DNA from: Jannaschia pohangensis | GTDB lineage: Bacteria; Pseudomonadota; Alphaproteobacteria; Rhodobacterales; Rhodobacteraceae | DNA: 64,000 bases | Assembly: GCF_900113875.1 (NCBI RefSeq) | Contig: NZ_FORA01000002.1 | Location: forward strand, 62,001 to 126,000 | Direction of reading: 5' to 3' | Shown here: positions 49,134-57,840 of the stretch, piece after piece | Layout: every line of letters begins with the position of its first letter | Position numbering within the stretch: the first letter of the stretch is position 1 | Notes under the pieces: generated by a model | The model's input: the letters and a program-made list of their open reading frames with translations, nothing else | Database searches by the model: none | What the model was told of the DNA's origin: nothing | Translations under genes and position numbers: made by a program

Positions 49134-49901
49134 TCAGGTGAACTGTTCGCGCAGCAGGCGCTCTTCCAGCCCGTGCCCCGGATCGAAGAGCAGGCGGTGG
49201 CTGACCGAAGGCTCGCTCGCCACTTCGACGGAGACCACGTCGCGCACCGACTGGCCATCGGCCTCGGCCATCATGGGCCGCTTGTCGGGGTCGATCACGT
49301 CAAAGCAGACCCGCGCCGACTTGGGCAGCAGCGCGCCGCGCCATCTCCGGGGCCGAAAGGCGGACATCGCCGTCAGCGCCAGGACGCCCGACCCGATGGG
49401 CACGATCGGGCCGTGGGCCGAATAGTTGTAGGCCGTCGATCCGGCGGGCGTCGCAACCAGCGCGCCGTCACAGACCAGCTCCGCCATCCGTTCCTTGCCG
49501 TCGATGGTGATGCGCAGCCGCGCGGCCTGTGGCCCCGCGCGCAGCAGCGACACCTCGTTGATGGCCAGAGCCTCGACCACTTCGCCGCCCTGCCGGGTCG
49601 CGACCATGCGCAACGGGTTGATCGTCGCCTCCTCGGCCTGGGCCAGGCGCCCGGTCAGACCGGTCTCGCGGTAGTCGTTCATCAGGAACCCGACGGTGCC
49701 GCGATTCATCCCGTAGACCGGCGCATCGATGTGCATCGTGCCGTGCAACGTCTGGAGCATGAAGCCGTCGCCACCCAGTGCGACGATCACCGCCGCATCC
49801 GCCGGGTCGACCTGGCCATAGCGGTCGGTCAGCCGGGTCAGGGCTGTCTGGGCCTCGGGCGTGTCGGAGGCGAGAAAGGCGATGTTCTTTGCGCGCGGCA
49901 T
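49134..49901 (-). CDS. nadK: NAD kinase
   Basis: NadK (255 residues) phosphorylates NAD to NADP. It has the GGDG motif in [16 protein letters not shown], the second site [20 protein letters not shown], and [17 protein letters not shown]. The chosen ATG gives [18 protein letters not shown]; the frame is open for 61 codons more, but that part looks unlike protein and lies in the glyA leader. The ribosome site is weak. It is divergent from glyA. Confidence 0.93.
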   Translation of the reverse strand: MPRAKNIAFLASDTPEAQTALTRLTDRYGQVDPADAAVIVALGGDGFMLQTLHGTMHIDAPVYGMNRGTVGFLMNDYRETGLTGRLAQAEEATINPLRMVATRQGGEVVEALAINEVSLLRAGPQAARLRITIDGKERMAELVCDGALVATPAGSTAYNYSAHGPIVPIGSGVLALTAMSAFRPRRWRGALLPKSARVCFDVIDPDKRPMMAEADGQSVRDVVSVEVASEPSVSHRLLFDPGHGLEERLLREQFT

Positions 49902-50116
49902 GGGAGGCAAGGTCTGGGCGATGGCCGGGGTCGATGCAAGGGGCAAGGCAGCCGCGATCCCGGCGGCGTCCGCGTTTCGCACGGTCAAATCCTGTGCCGC
50001 CCTCGCGCCGTCGGTCGTCGCGGTGTCGCCGCCAGACCGCGCGCGGTCGCAGGCGAAACACGGGGGTCCGCCCCGCTGTGACACGAGGTGGCAGGACGCT
50101 GTTCGCGGCTTTTCAC

Positions 50117-50142
50117 CGGGGTCGGTTCGGCGTATGACCCCG
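50117..50142 (+). promoter_or_regulatory. Stem-loop in the glyA leader
   Basis: CGGGGTC (50117-50123) and GACCCCG (50136-50142) can form a seven-base stem with a 12-base loop, ending about 10 bases before the AGGAGG of glyA. Nothing else identifies it as a known riboswitch. Confidence 0.3.
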
Positions 50143-50166
50143 CCACGTCTTCAGGAGGATCTGCCC

Positions 50167-51462
50167 ATGAACGCCCCGCATCGCGACACCGGTTTCTTCA
50201 CCCGTGGATTGGCCGAGACCGATCCAGAAATCGCCCGCGCCACCGAACAGGAGCTGGGTCGGCAGCGCGACGAGATCGAGCTGATCGCCTCCGAGAACAT
50301 CGTCAGCCGCGCCGTCATGGAAGCGCAGGGTGGCGTGATGACCAACAAATACGCCGAGGGCTATCCGGGGCGGCGCTACTACGGCGGCTGCCAATACGTC
50401 GATATCGCCGAGGAACTGGCGATTGATCGCGCCAAGCAGCTGTTCGGCTGCGGTTTCGCCAATGTGCAGCCCAATTCAGGCAGCCAGGCGAACCAGGGTG
50501 TCTTCACCGCCCTCCTCCAGCCGGGCGACACGATCCTCGGCATGTCGCTGGACGCGGGTGGTCACCTAACCCACGGCGCGCGACCGAACCAGTCGGGAAA
50601 ATGGTTCAACGCCATTCAATACGGCGTCCGCCAGCAGGACCTGACGCTGGACTACGACCAGGTGCAGGACCTGGCAACAGAGCATCAGCCCAAGATGATC
50701 ATCGCGGGCGGTTCGGCCATTCCCCGGATCATCGACTTTGCGAAGATGCGTGAAATCGCCGACAGCGTGGGGGCCTACCTTCTGGTCGACATGGCGCATT
50801 TTGCCGGTCTGGTGGCGTCGGGCCATTATCCATCGCCCTTCCCCCATGCCCATGTCGCGACCACCACGACGCACAAGACGTTGCGCGGGCCGCGCGGCGG
50901 CATGATCCTGACCGATGACGAGGCGCTGGCGAAGAAGATCAACTCCGCCATCTTCCCGGGCATCCAGGGCGGCCCGCTGATGCATGTGATCGCAGGCAAG
51001 GCCGTCGCCTTCGGCGAGGCCCTGCGCCCCGGCTTCAAGGACTATCAGGCGCAGGTCATCAAGAACGCGCAGGCTCTGGCCGACCAATTGATGAAGGGTG
51101 GCCTCGATATCGTCACCGGCGGCACCGACACGCATCTGATGCTGGTCGACCTGCGCCCCAAGGGCGTCAAGGGCAACGCGACCGAGGCGGCGCTTGGCCG
51201 GGCCTATATCACCTGCAACAAGAACGGCATCCCGTTCGACGACGAAAAGCCGACGATCACCAGCGGCATCCGCCTGGGCTCCCCCGCCGGCACGACGCGC
51301 GGATTTGCCGAGCCGGAATTCCGCCTGATCGGGGACCTTATCGTCGAGGTGGTCGATGGCCTGGCCGCGAATGGCCCGGACGGCAATGCCGAGGTCGAAG
51401 CCTCGGTCCGGGCCCGGGTGCAGGAGCTTTGCGACCGCTTCCCGATCTATCCGGACCTCTGA
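50167..51462 (+). CDS. glyA: Serine hydroxymethyltransferase
   Basis: GlyA (431 residues) is the PLP enzyme that interconverts serine and glycine with tetrahydrofolate. Motifs include [55 protein letters not shown] and the PLP lysine in [19 protein letters not shown] lies eight bases before the ATG. A 77-base gap full of hairpins separates it from the deacetylase-like gene downstream. Confidence 0.97.
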   Translation: MNAPHRDTGFFTRGLAETDPEIARATEQELGRQRDEIELIASENIVSRAVMEAQGGVMTNKYAEGYPGRRYYGGCQYVDIAEELAIDRAKQLFGCGFANVQPNSGSQANQGVFTALLQPGDTILGMSLDAGGHLTHGARPNQSGKWFNAIQYGVRQQDLTLDYDQVQDLATEHQPKMIIAGGSAIPRIIDFAKMREIADSVGAYLLVDMAHFAGLVASGHYPSPFPHAHVATTTTHKTLRGPRGGMILTDDEALAKKINSAIFPGIQGGPLMHVIAGKAVAFGEALRPGFKDYQAQVIKNAQALADQLMKGGLDIVTGGTDTHLMLVDLRPKGVKGNATEAALGRAYITCNKNGIPFDDEKPTITSGIRLGSPAGTTRGFAEPEFRLIGDLIVEVVDGLAANGPDGNAEVEASVRARVQELCDRFPIYPDL

Positions 51463-51471
51463 GCGGCACGA

Positions 51472-51539
51472 ACCTTTCCTCCGAAAGGTCTGACCAGAAA
51501 CCTGGTGAAATCTCTGGCGCCACTGTGCATGGTGGCGCC
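51472..51539 (+). promoter_or_regulatory. Three consecutive hairpins between glyA and the deacetylase gene
   Basis: Three stems fill the gap: ACCTTTC/GAAAGGT (51472-51489, loop CTCC), ACCAG/CTGGT (51493-51506, loop AAAC) and GGCGCCAC/GTGGCGCC (51516-51539, loop of eight). The last stem ends on the base before the ATG at 51540, where no Shine-Dalgarno sequence is visible. None is followed by a T-tract. They may protect the glyA mRNA end, end transcription weakly, or control translation of the next gene. Confidence 0.5.
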
Positions 51540-52634
51540 ATGACAACCGGGTTCTTCTTTGACGAGCGGTGCTTCTGGCACGGGGGCGGCAACTACGCCC
51601 AGATGGCGCCTGTGGGCGGGCTGGTGCAGCCGATCGCGGGCGGTGGCGGCCTTCCCGAGGATCCGGAGACGAAACGGCGGCTCGTCAATCTGATGCGGGT
51701 GACCGGCCTGATGGACGCGCTCGACACCCGCTCGGCCGCCCCCATGACACGCGAGGATCTGCTTCGGGTGCACCCCTCCGCCTATCTCGACGTGTTCAAG
51801 ACCGCCTCGGATTCGGGCGGAGGGGAAATCGGGATGCGCGCGCCCTTCGGGCCCGGCGGCTACGAGATTGCGGCCCTTTCGGCGGGCCTCGTCGGTGACG
51901 CGCTCGATGCCGTTCTGCGCGATCGATTGACCAATGCCTATGCCCTCAGCCGCCCGCCGGGGCACCATTGCCTGCCGGACAGGCCCAACGGTTTCTGCCT
52001 TCTGGCCAATATCGCGCTGGCGATCCGACGGTCGCAGGCGGCAGGGCTCTGCGGCAAGGTCGCGGTGCTCGACTGGGATGTCCATCACGGCAACGGGACC
52101 GAGGCGATCTTTGCCGATGACGCCGACGTTCTGACCGTCTCGATCCATCAGGAAAACAACTACCCCCTGGATACGGGCCAATTCGATACCGACGCCAAGG
52201 CCAACCTCAACATCCCCCTGCCACCTGGCAGCGGTCATGTCATCTATCTGGAAACGATGGAGCGGCTGGTCTTGCCCGCCCTGCGCGCCCATGCGCCCGA
52301 TGTGATCATCATCGCCTGCGGCCTCGACGCCGCGGTGCTGGACCCGCTCGGGCGGATGCTGGCAACGGCCGAAACCTTCCGCGCGATGACCCGCATGGTG
52401 ATGGATCTGGCCGATGACATCTGCGGCGGGCGTCTGGTGATGGCCCATGAGGGCGGTTATTCCGAGGTCTACGTGCCGTTCTGCGGCCATGCCGTCATCG
52501 CCGAGATGGCGGGCGGCGCGATCACAGCCCCCGACCCTTTCGCCGCGATCTTCGACAAGCGACAGCCGGGGGCAGCCTTCGACCGCTTCGCCTCGGGCCT
52601 GATCGGCGAGATGGTGGCGGCGCGGGGCGACTAG
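51540..52634 (+). CDS. Class II histone deacetylase-family amidohydrolase
   Basis: A 364-residue zinc hydrolase of the HDAC/acetylpolyamine amidohydrolase superfamily. Active-site motifs are RPPGHHCLPD, LDWDVHHGNGTEAIF (zinc Asp and His), the Asp in CGLDAAVLDPLGRM and the C-terminal HEGGYSEVY. In bacteria such enzymes deacetylate small amines, acetylated polyamines or proteins. The N-terminal FFFDERCFWHGGGNYA is typical of the bacterial class II group. No polyamine genes are adjacent. The start touches a hairpin and lacks a clear ribosome site. Confidence 0.9.
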   Translation: MTTGFFFDERCFWHGGGNYAQMAPVGGLVQPIAGGGGLPEDPETKRRLVNLMRVTGLMDALDTRSAAPMTREDLLRVHPSAYLDVFKTASDSGGGEIGMRAPFGPGGYEIAALSAGLVGDALDAVLRDRLTNAYALSRPPGHHCLPDRPNGFCLLANIALAIRRSQAAGLCGKVAVLDWDVHHGNGTEAIFADDADVLTVSIHQENNYPLDTGQFDTDAKANLNIPLPPGSGHVIYLETMERLVLPALRAHAPDVIIIACGLDAAVLDPLGRMLATAETFRAMTRMVMDLADDICGGRLVMAHEGGYSEVYVPFCGHAVIAEMAGGAITAPDPFAAIFDKRQPGAAFDRFASGLIGEMVAARGD

Positions 52635-52724
52635 CCCCCTGCGTCACAATGGCCCGACCGATTGCTTGCAACGCCGCGACTCGGTATGCCTTGGTCCACG
52701 AACAATTTCGCCGGGGACGATGCG

Positions 52725-53420
52725 ATGAAGAAGGTCTATGGATCGGCGGCGGAAGCGCTGGATGGGGTGCTTTTCGACGGGATGTTCATCGCGGCAGGCG
52801 GTTTCGGCCTTTGCGGCATTCCCGAACTTCTGCTCGCCGCGATCAAGGACGCCGGGACAAAGGACCTGACCTTTGCGTCCAACAATGCCGGCGTGGATGA
52901 TTTCGGGATCGGCATCCTCCTCCAGACGCGGCAGGTCAAGAAGATGATCAGCAGCTACGTGGGCGAGAACGCGGAATTCATGCGGCAGTACCTTTCGGGC
53001 GAGCTGGAGCTGGAATTCAACCCCCAGGGCACCCTGGCTGAGCGGATGCGCGCCGGTGGCTGCGGAATCCCCGGCTTCTACACCAAGACCGGCGTCGGAA
53101 CGGTTATTGCAGAGGGCAAGGACCACAGGGACTTCAACGGCGAGACCTATATCCTGGAGGAGGGCATCGTGGCCGACCTCTCGATCGTCAAGGCGTGGAA
53201 GGCGGATGCGACCGGAAACCTGATCTTCCGGAAGACCGCGCGAAACTTTAACCCGCCCGCCGCGATGTGTGGTAAAGTATGCATCGCGGAGGTGGAGGAG
53301 ATTGTGCCGACCGGCTCATTGGACCCGGACGGCATTCATTTGCCGGGTATCTATGTGCATCGATTGATCCAGGGGGAACACGAAAAACGAATCGAACAGC
53401 GGACCACACGCGCAGCTTGA
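52725..53420 (+). CDS. scoA: 3-Oxoacid CoA-transferase subunit A
   Basis: A 231-residue family I CoA-transferase alpha subunit. The N-terminal KKVYGSAAEALDGVLFDGMFIAAGGFGLCGIPELLLAAI, the SNNAGVDDFGIGILL segment and GGCGIPGFYTKTGVGT are hallmarks of SCOT/succinyl-CoA:acetoacetate transferase subunit A. It moves CoA from succinyl-CoA to acetoacetate, used in ketone body or PHB breakdown. The C-terminal tail is basic (EHEKRIEQRTTRAA). Unusually, its partner subunit B does not follow directly but lies beyond a LOV-domain gene. Confidence 0.93.
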   Translation: MKKVYGSAAEALDGVLFDGMFIAAGGFGLCGIPELLLAAIKDAGTKDLTFASNNAGVDDFGIGILLQTRQVKKMISSYVGENAEFMRQYLSGELELEFNPQGTLAERMRAGGCGIPGFYTKTGVGTVIAEGKDHRDFNGETYILEEGIVADLSIVKAWKADATGNLIFRKTARNFNPPAAMCGKVCIAEVEEIVPTGSLDPDGIHLPGIYVHRLIQGEHEKRIEQRTTRAA

Positions 53421-53580
53421 CCCTGCGCAGGTTCAGGCGCGGCCAGACCCCGCGCCTTGTTCGATCCGGAAGTCTGGGACGGAAGACCGGGGTGGGGACC
53501 CCGAACGCCACTGCCGACGGGCCCCGTCTGGTGTAGGCACAGGACTAGAGGAGGAACGACCACTGTCTACTGACAACGAT

Positions 53581-54654
53581 ATGAACGGCACCGCTGCCGT
53601 TCCGAAGCGGCGCGAGCAGCCAGGCGGCTCGGACCGCCCGCAGCGCAAACTTGCCGGCGTGATCAACGATCAGGAGGTGATCGCCGGGTTCAGCCGGGTC
53701 AAGGTCGCCATGGTCCTGTCCGATCCGCGGGCCGAAGACAATCCGATCGTCTACGTCAACGCGGCCTTCGAAAAGACGACGGGCTATGACCGTTCGGCCG
53801 TGGTCGGGCGCAACTGCCGTTTCCTGCAGGGCGAAATGACCGACAAGCGGGACGTCGACAGGATCCGGACCGCGCTCGAGGCGGGGGAGGACGTGAGCGT
53901 CGACATCACGAACTACCGCGCCGACGGCAAGCCGTTCCTGAACCGCCTGACGATCGCGCCCATATTCGATGCCGATGGCGAAGTCCTGTATCATCTGGGC
54001 ATCCAGAAGGAGCTTTACGCCTCCGAGCGGGAAGAGAGCGAAGCGGATGCCATGCTCGTCAACATGCGCGCGCGCGTGCAGGACGACCTGTCATTGGTGC
54101 TGGCCGGGATCGGCGAGATCGAGGGCCAGGGCGACCCCCATGCCTTCGAGGCCGTCGCGCGGCGTCTGGAATGCCTGCAACTGGCTTACGAATCGATCAA
54201 GCTGGCCGATGATACGAAGACCGGCGTCCGGGGCATCGACCTTGGCGCCCTGATCAGCCGCGTCGCCGCCGCCATCGCCCACGAAGAGGGACGTGCGGGC
54301 CTCCGCTATGTCCAGAACATCGAACCGCTGGCCGTCAATCTTGACGCGGCGGTCCGCAGCGCGCTTCTGCTCTCCGAAGTGCTGTCGAACGCGTTTCACC
54401 ATGCCTTCGACCGCCTTGACGAGGGCTTTGTCGAATTGCGCCTGACGCGCCTCGCCTCGGGCGGTTTGCGGATGGTCGTCACGGATGACGGGGTCGGCCT
54501 GCCCAACAATGCTCCGTTCCCCGACCCCGACAAGATCGGCGGGCGGCTGATCAACACGCTGGTTGACGGTCTGGATGCCACGATCACGCCGGTGCGCGGT
54601 GCCGGCGGCACGGTCGTGATGATCGACATTCCTACGGGGATCACCGACGTCTGA
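53581..54654 (+). CDS. LOV-domain photoreceptor with GHKL ATPase, phospho-accepting His missing
   Basis: A 357-residue protein. The LOV (PAS) domain, about residues 40-145, has the flavin-adduct motif GRNCRFLQG with Cys79, the Asn residues in TNYRADGKPFLNRL and Gln142, so blue-light photochemistry is expected. The dimerisation helix reads MRARVQDDLSLVLAG where HisKA_2/HWE kinases have HRVKNNL, so Ala164 stands at the expected histidine. The GHKL ATPase is intact (Asn270 in SEVLSNAFHHAF, TDDGVGLPN, a G2-like GGRLINTLVDGL). No response regulator is adjacent. A good GGAGG sits eight bases before an in-frame CTG at 53563 and too far from this ATG, so the protein may start six codons earlier. Confidence 0.88.
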   Translation: MNGTAAVPKRREQPGGSDRPQRKLAGVINDQEVIAGFSRVKVAMVLSDPRAEDNPIVYVNAAFEKTTGYDRSAVVGRNCRFLQGEMTDKRDVDRIRTALEAGEDVSVDITNYRADGKPFLNRLTIAPIFDADGEVLYHLGIQKELYASEREESEADAMLVNMRARVQDDLSLVLAGIGEIEGQGDPHAFEAVARRLECLQLAYESIKLADDTKTGVRGIDLGALISRVAAAIAHEEGRAGLRYVQNIEPLAVNLDAAVRSALLLSEVLSNAFHHAFDRLDEGFVELRLTRLASGGLRMVVTDDGVGLPNNAPFPDPDKIGGRLINTLVDGLDATITPVRGAGGTVVMIDIPTGITDV

Positions 54655-54757
54655 TCGTCGCGGCCCCGATGGCGGCACTGGAAACCGCCCTTGATCCGTC
54701 CTAGCAAGGTGTGACCGTGTTCCCCCGATGGGGCGCGCCGCACGATAAGGATGAGAC

Positions 54758-55387
54758 ATGCCCTGGGATCGCAATCAGATGGCCGCCCGCGCCGCGCAGG
54801 AACTTCAGGACGGCTGGTACGTCAATCTTGGCATCGGCATTCCGACCCTGGTGTCCAACTATATTCCCGACGGGATCGAAGTGACGCTTCAGTCGGAAAA
54901 CGGAATGCTCGGGATGGGCCCCTTCCCGATCGAGGGGACCGAGGATGCCGACCTGATCAACGCGGGCAAGCAGACGATCACGGAACTGCCCCAGACCGCG
55001 TATTTCGATTCGGCCCAGAGCTTCGGGATGATCCGGGGCGGCAAGATCGCCATGGCGATCCTGGGCGCGATGGAAGTGTCGGAGAATGGTGACCTGGCGA
55101 ACTGGATGATCCCCGGCAAGCTGGTCAAGGGGATGGGCGGCGCGATGGACCTTGTCGCGGGCGTCGGGCGGGTCGTCGTCGTGATGGATCATGCCAACAA
55201 GCATGGCGAATCCAAAGTTCTGCGCGACTGCACGCTGCCGCTGACCGGCAAGGCCGTGGTGGACCGGATCATCACGAACCTCGGCGTTCTCGACGTGGTC
55301 GAGGGCGGGTTGAAGATCGTGGAACTGGCCGACGGCGTGACCGAACAGGAGCTGCGCGACCTGACCGAAGCGACGCTGGTCGCCTGA
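54758..55387 (+). CDS. scoB: 3-Oxoacid CoA-transferase subunit B
   Basis: A 209-residue beta subunit partner of ScoA. It opens MPWDRNQMAARAAQELQDGWYVNLGIGIPTLVSNYIP and contains the catalytic Glu in TLQSENGMLGMGPFP, the segment GGKIAMAILGAMEVSENGDLANWMIPGKLVKGMGGAMDLVAG and TGKAVVDRIITNLGV. With ScoA it forms the active enzyme. A LOV-domain gene separates the two subunits. A GNAT gene starts right after. Confidence 0.95.
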   Translation: MPWDRNQMAARAAQELQDGWYVNLGIGIPTLVSNYIPDGIEVTLQSENGMLGMGPFPIEGTEDADLINAGKQTITELPQTAYFDSAQSFGMIRGGKIAMAILGAMEVSENGDLANWMIPGKLVKGMGGAMDLVAGVGRVVVVMDHANKHGESKVLRDCTLPLTGKAVVDRIITNLGVLDVVEGGLKIVELADGVTEQELRDLTEATLVA

Positions 55388-55388
55388 G

Positions 55389-55676
55389 GTGGAAGGGGCC
55401 ACGATCACGCGCGAAGACGGGCCGTCCGGTGGTCGATGGGTTCTCGTCCGCGACGGCATCGAGGCCGAGATGACCTATTCCAAGCTCGGCACCACGACGA
55501 TCATCGTCGACCACACCGGCGTGCCCGACGCCTTTCGTGGCCAGGGCGCGGGGCTTGCCCTTGCTGAACGGATGATCGCGGACATGCGCGCCGAAGGCCT
55601 GCGGGTCATCGCGCTCTGCCCCTTCGTCAAGGCGCAGGCGCGCAAGCATCCCGAATGGGCCGACGTCGTCGAATAG
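55389..55676 (+). CDS. Small GNAT-family N-acetyltransferase (YidJ/Gtn1-like)
   Basis: A 95-residue protein of the one-domain GNAT type: GIEAEMTYSKLGTTTIIVDHTGVPDAFRGQGAGLALAERMIADMR carries the acetyl-CoA-binding R-G-x-G-x-G/A motif, and VIALCPFVKAQARKHPEW is the typical C-terminus. It starts with GTG two bases after the scoB stop, so it is co-translated. Substrate unknown. Confidence 0.88.
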   Translation: MEGATITREDGPSGGRWVLVRDGIEAEMTYSKLGTTTIIVDHTGVPDAFRGQGAGLALAERMIADMRAEGLRVIALCPFVKAQARKHPEWADVVE

Positions 55677-55713
55677 AAGAAGTGCCGCGCCGGAGCCCTC
55701 CGACACGAAAGGA

Positions 55714-56547
55714 TCAGCCGCCGACCAGCGACGGATCGAACACGCAGCCATCCCCCGGCAGTTGCGGCGGTGTCGCACAGATCATGCGGGCCACGTTCCA
55801 GGCCGCCAGAACCTTGGGCACATAGGCGCGCGTCTCGCTGAAGGGTGGCACGCCCGCGTGGCGGCGCACGGCCCCTTCCCCGGCATTGTACCCCGCAAGG
55901 GCAAGCACCGGGTCATTGTGGAATTCCTTCATCAACCAATCGAGATAGGCCACGCCGCCGCGGATGTTCTGGCCCGGGTCGCGGGAATCGGTGACGCCGA
56001 ACCGCTCAGCTGTGGCCGGGATCAGCTGCATCAGGCCCGTCGCACCCTTGTTGGATACCGCATCGATACGCCCCGCCGATTCGACCGAAATCAGCGCCAG
56101 GATGAGCGCGGGCGACACCCGCGTCCCGACCGATCGGGCCAGGATGTCACGTCCGTGAAGCTTGGCGATATTGCGCATGTGCTCCAGCGACGGGGCACGC
56201 ACCCCACTGCTCGATGGCGGACGAGACGCGACCTGCACGGCCTGCAGGAAACGCCCGCTCTGCGGTTCGATGCTGGGGGAGACGGCGGACCAGAACCACG
56301 CCTGATCCCCGGTGCGCCCGCCCTGCGGTTCGGACGGGCGTGTCTCGGTACTCGCGACTTGCGGCAAGGCCTGTGACGCGGGCCGAGGGGCGACCACGGG
56401 GGGCGGGTCAATCTGGATGTTGATCCGATTTGTCGATCCGCTCGCCGGGGGGCGCAACTTCTTGAAGGTGAAGTCCGCTGCTGCCGGGCTGGCCGATATG
56501 GACAGCGACAGGGCCGCCGCAAGGGCGCCTGCAATCATATATTTCAT
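55714..56547 (-). CDS. Lytic transglycosylase
   Basis: A 277-residue exported murein lyase. It has a signal peptide (MKYMIAGALAAALSLSISASPAAA), a Pro/Ser-rich variable region, and an SLT domain (about residues 145-260) with the catalytic Glu in LISVESAGRIDAVS, GLMQLIPATAERFGV and AGYNAGEGAV. Its position beside the Tad locus suggests it may open peptidoglycan for the pilus or secretin, although it is transcribed the other way. A long non-coding region lies upstream. Confidence 0.9.
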   Translation of the reverse strand: MKYMIAGALAAALSLSISASPAAADFTFKKLRPPASGSTNRINIQIDPPPVVAPRPASQALPQVASTETRPSEPQGGRTGDQAWFWSAVSPSIEPQSGRFLQAVQVASRPPSSSGVRAPSLEHMRNIAKLHGRDILARSVGTRVSPALILALISVESAGRIDAVSNKGATGLMQLIPATAERFGVTDSRDPGQNIRGGVAYLDWLMKEFHNDPVLALAGYNAGEGAVRRHAGVPPFSETRAYVPKVLAAWNVARMICATPPQLPGDGCVFDPSLVGG

Positions 56548-57393
56548 GTCAGCCTGCTCAGCCTGTTTGGTCGGGGTCCGTTGATCGGATCCTCCGCTAT
56601 GGGGCGAAGATGCCATTTTTCGGACGCCGCGGGCAAATACTCCTGAAAATTCGTTGTCGAGTTGTGACAATTGCCGCGCGAAAGGCCCCGGAGCGACGCA
56701 AACGCCCCGCAATCGGGCTGATCGCCCGGCGTCTTGTTTCCAGTTTTGCGTCAATTCCTGCGAAAAATCGCTTTGTCCCCAATTTGAACCGAATTGGACA
56801 CGTTCTCGCCTCAATTGCCCTGCATCTTGAGAACATCCGCAAATGACGGGCGATGGCAGACCGCCCCGAACATCGTGGATCAATAAGCACCGAGACACTC
56901 GGGCAGGAAATGTGACGATCGAGCAGTCCCACCTTCTGTTGGCAGGCAGAAAGGACCAAGAGGAAACCGTCACACCATTCCATCGGTTCAAGATGCCGAG
57001 GGACAGGGGGTCGTGCTGGCAGGCGCGGCCCCCACTCCGTTTCAGCGGCGACTCGGGGTGCCCGGCTCGCATGAACGGGCAAAGATATCGGCTCGCCCGG
57101 ATATTTGGCGTGGAGACTTGGTCGAACGGCTCCCTTGGCCTGCGGGAATCGTGGAATCCTCCCTGCCCCCGGATCCGATCTGCGCAGGCATTGCCTGGGG
57201 CAAAAAATACAAGTTTGTTAAAATTCAAATAGTTGCGGTTTTCGCAACATGGTTTGACCCGCAACTTTCCGCTGACTTGTCCTGATCCTGTCTCATTCCC
57301 GCCCAGATTGACCGCCAGAACAGGGTCATCGAAAGGGCAACAACAACCCGACGATGTGAAACCAACGCTGACCATCTTTTAAGGAACAAACAG
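56548..57393. other. 846-base non-coding region between the transglycosylase and flp
   Basis: No convincing gene is seen on either strand; open frames here have no family features or ribosome sites. It contains CCAATT-N7-AATTGG (56779-56797), CGAGTTGTGAC at 56658-56668, and an AT-rich part near 57210-57230. A hairpin GTTGCG/CGCAAC (57232-57248) precedes a further CCGCAAC (57271-57277 area). It probably holds divergent promoters and the flp leader. Confidence 0.45.
57232..57248 (+). promoter_or_regulatory. Inverted repeat upstream of flp
   Basis: GTTGCG (57232-57237) and CGCAAC (57243-57248) flank GTTTT. A second CCGCAAC copy follows within 25 bases and could compete for the same left arm. 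It is about 145 bases before the flp start and close to an AT-rich tract. Confidence 0.4.
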
Positions 57394-57636
57394 ATGCTGA
57401 ACATGATCAAGACTTTCGCCGCCGACGAAGCTGGTGCCGTGACCGTTGACTGGGTTGTGCTGACCGCCGCCCTCGTTGGCCTGGGCCTCGCCGTCATGGG
57501 CGTCGTTTCGAACGGTATCGAGAACCTGTCGACCGACATCACGACCGCTCTGTCGGACGACGATCCCCAGAACGAGACCGAGACCAACAACATCTTCACG
57601 CGCAACTCGGAAGGTGGCACCACCACCACGCCGTAA
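57394..57636 (+). CDS. flp: Flp-type IVb pilin
   Basis: An 80-residue prepilin. The leader MLNMIKTFAADEAGAVTVDWVVLTAALVGLGLAVMG contains the type IVb signature: Gly then A-V-T-V-D before a long hydrophobic helix, where prepilin peptidase would cut after the Gly. The usual Flp motif has Glu-Tyr at about +5; here it is Asp-Trp. The Thr/Asn/Glu-rich tail is longer than in typical 55-60-residue Flp proteins. AAGGAAC lies before the ATG. It heads the Tad locus. Confidence 0.88.
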   Translation: MLNMIKTFAADEAGAVTVDWVVLTAALVGLGLAVMGVVSNGIENLSTDITTALSDDDPQNETETNNIFTRNSEGGTTTTP

Positions 57637-57666
57637 TAAGACGCATCGCTTCGGCGATATGAACGG

Positions 57667-57699
57667 AACGCGCTTCGGGCCATTGCCCGGGGCGCGTTT
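57667..57699 (+). terminator. Terminator-like structure after flp
   Basis: AACGCGC (57667-57673) and GCGCGTT (57692-57698) flank a second stem CGGGC/GCCCG, followed by TTT. Such a hairpin after flp would give a plentiful short pilin mRNA with partial readthrough to cpaB. Confidence 0.6.
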
Positions 57700-57840
57700 C
57701 CATTTGTGCCCTTCCCCTACGACAAGGGCCCCGGGTTCACGTCTTCACCCCGCGCGTTCCATGGTATTGCCGCATTCCCCGGCCATTTCGGAAACGATCG
57801 CCGCCGACTCGCGGCTTGGCATTAACGAGGAAACAGACCG

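Noticed and set aside
56610-57285. Three overlapping plus-strand open frames of 78-129 codons in the flp upstream region
   Set aside because: No family signature, no ribosome sites, and composition unlike neighbouring proteins; treated as non-coding.
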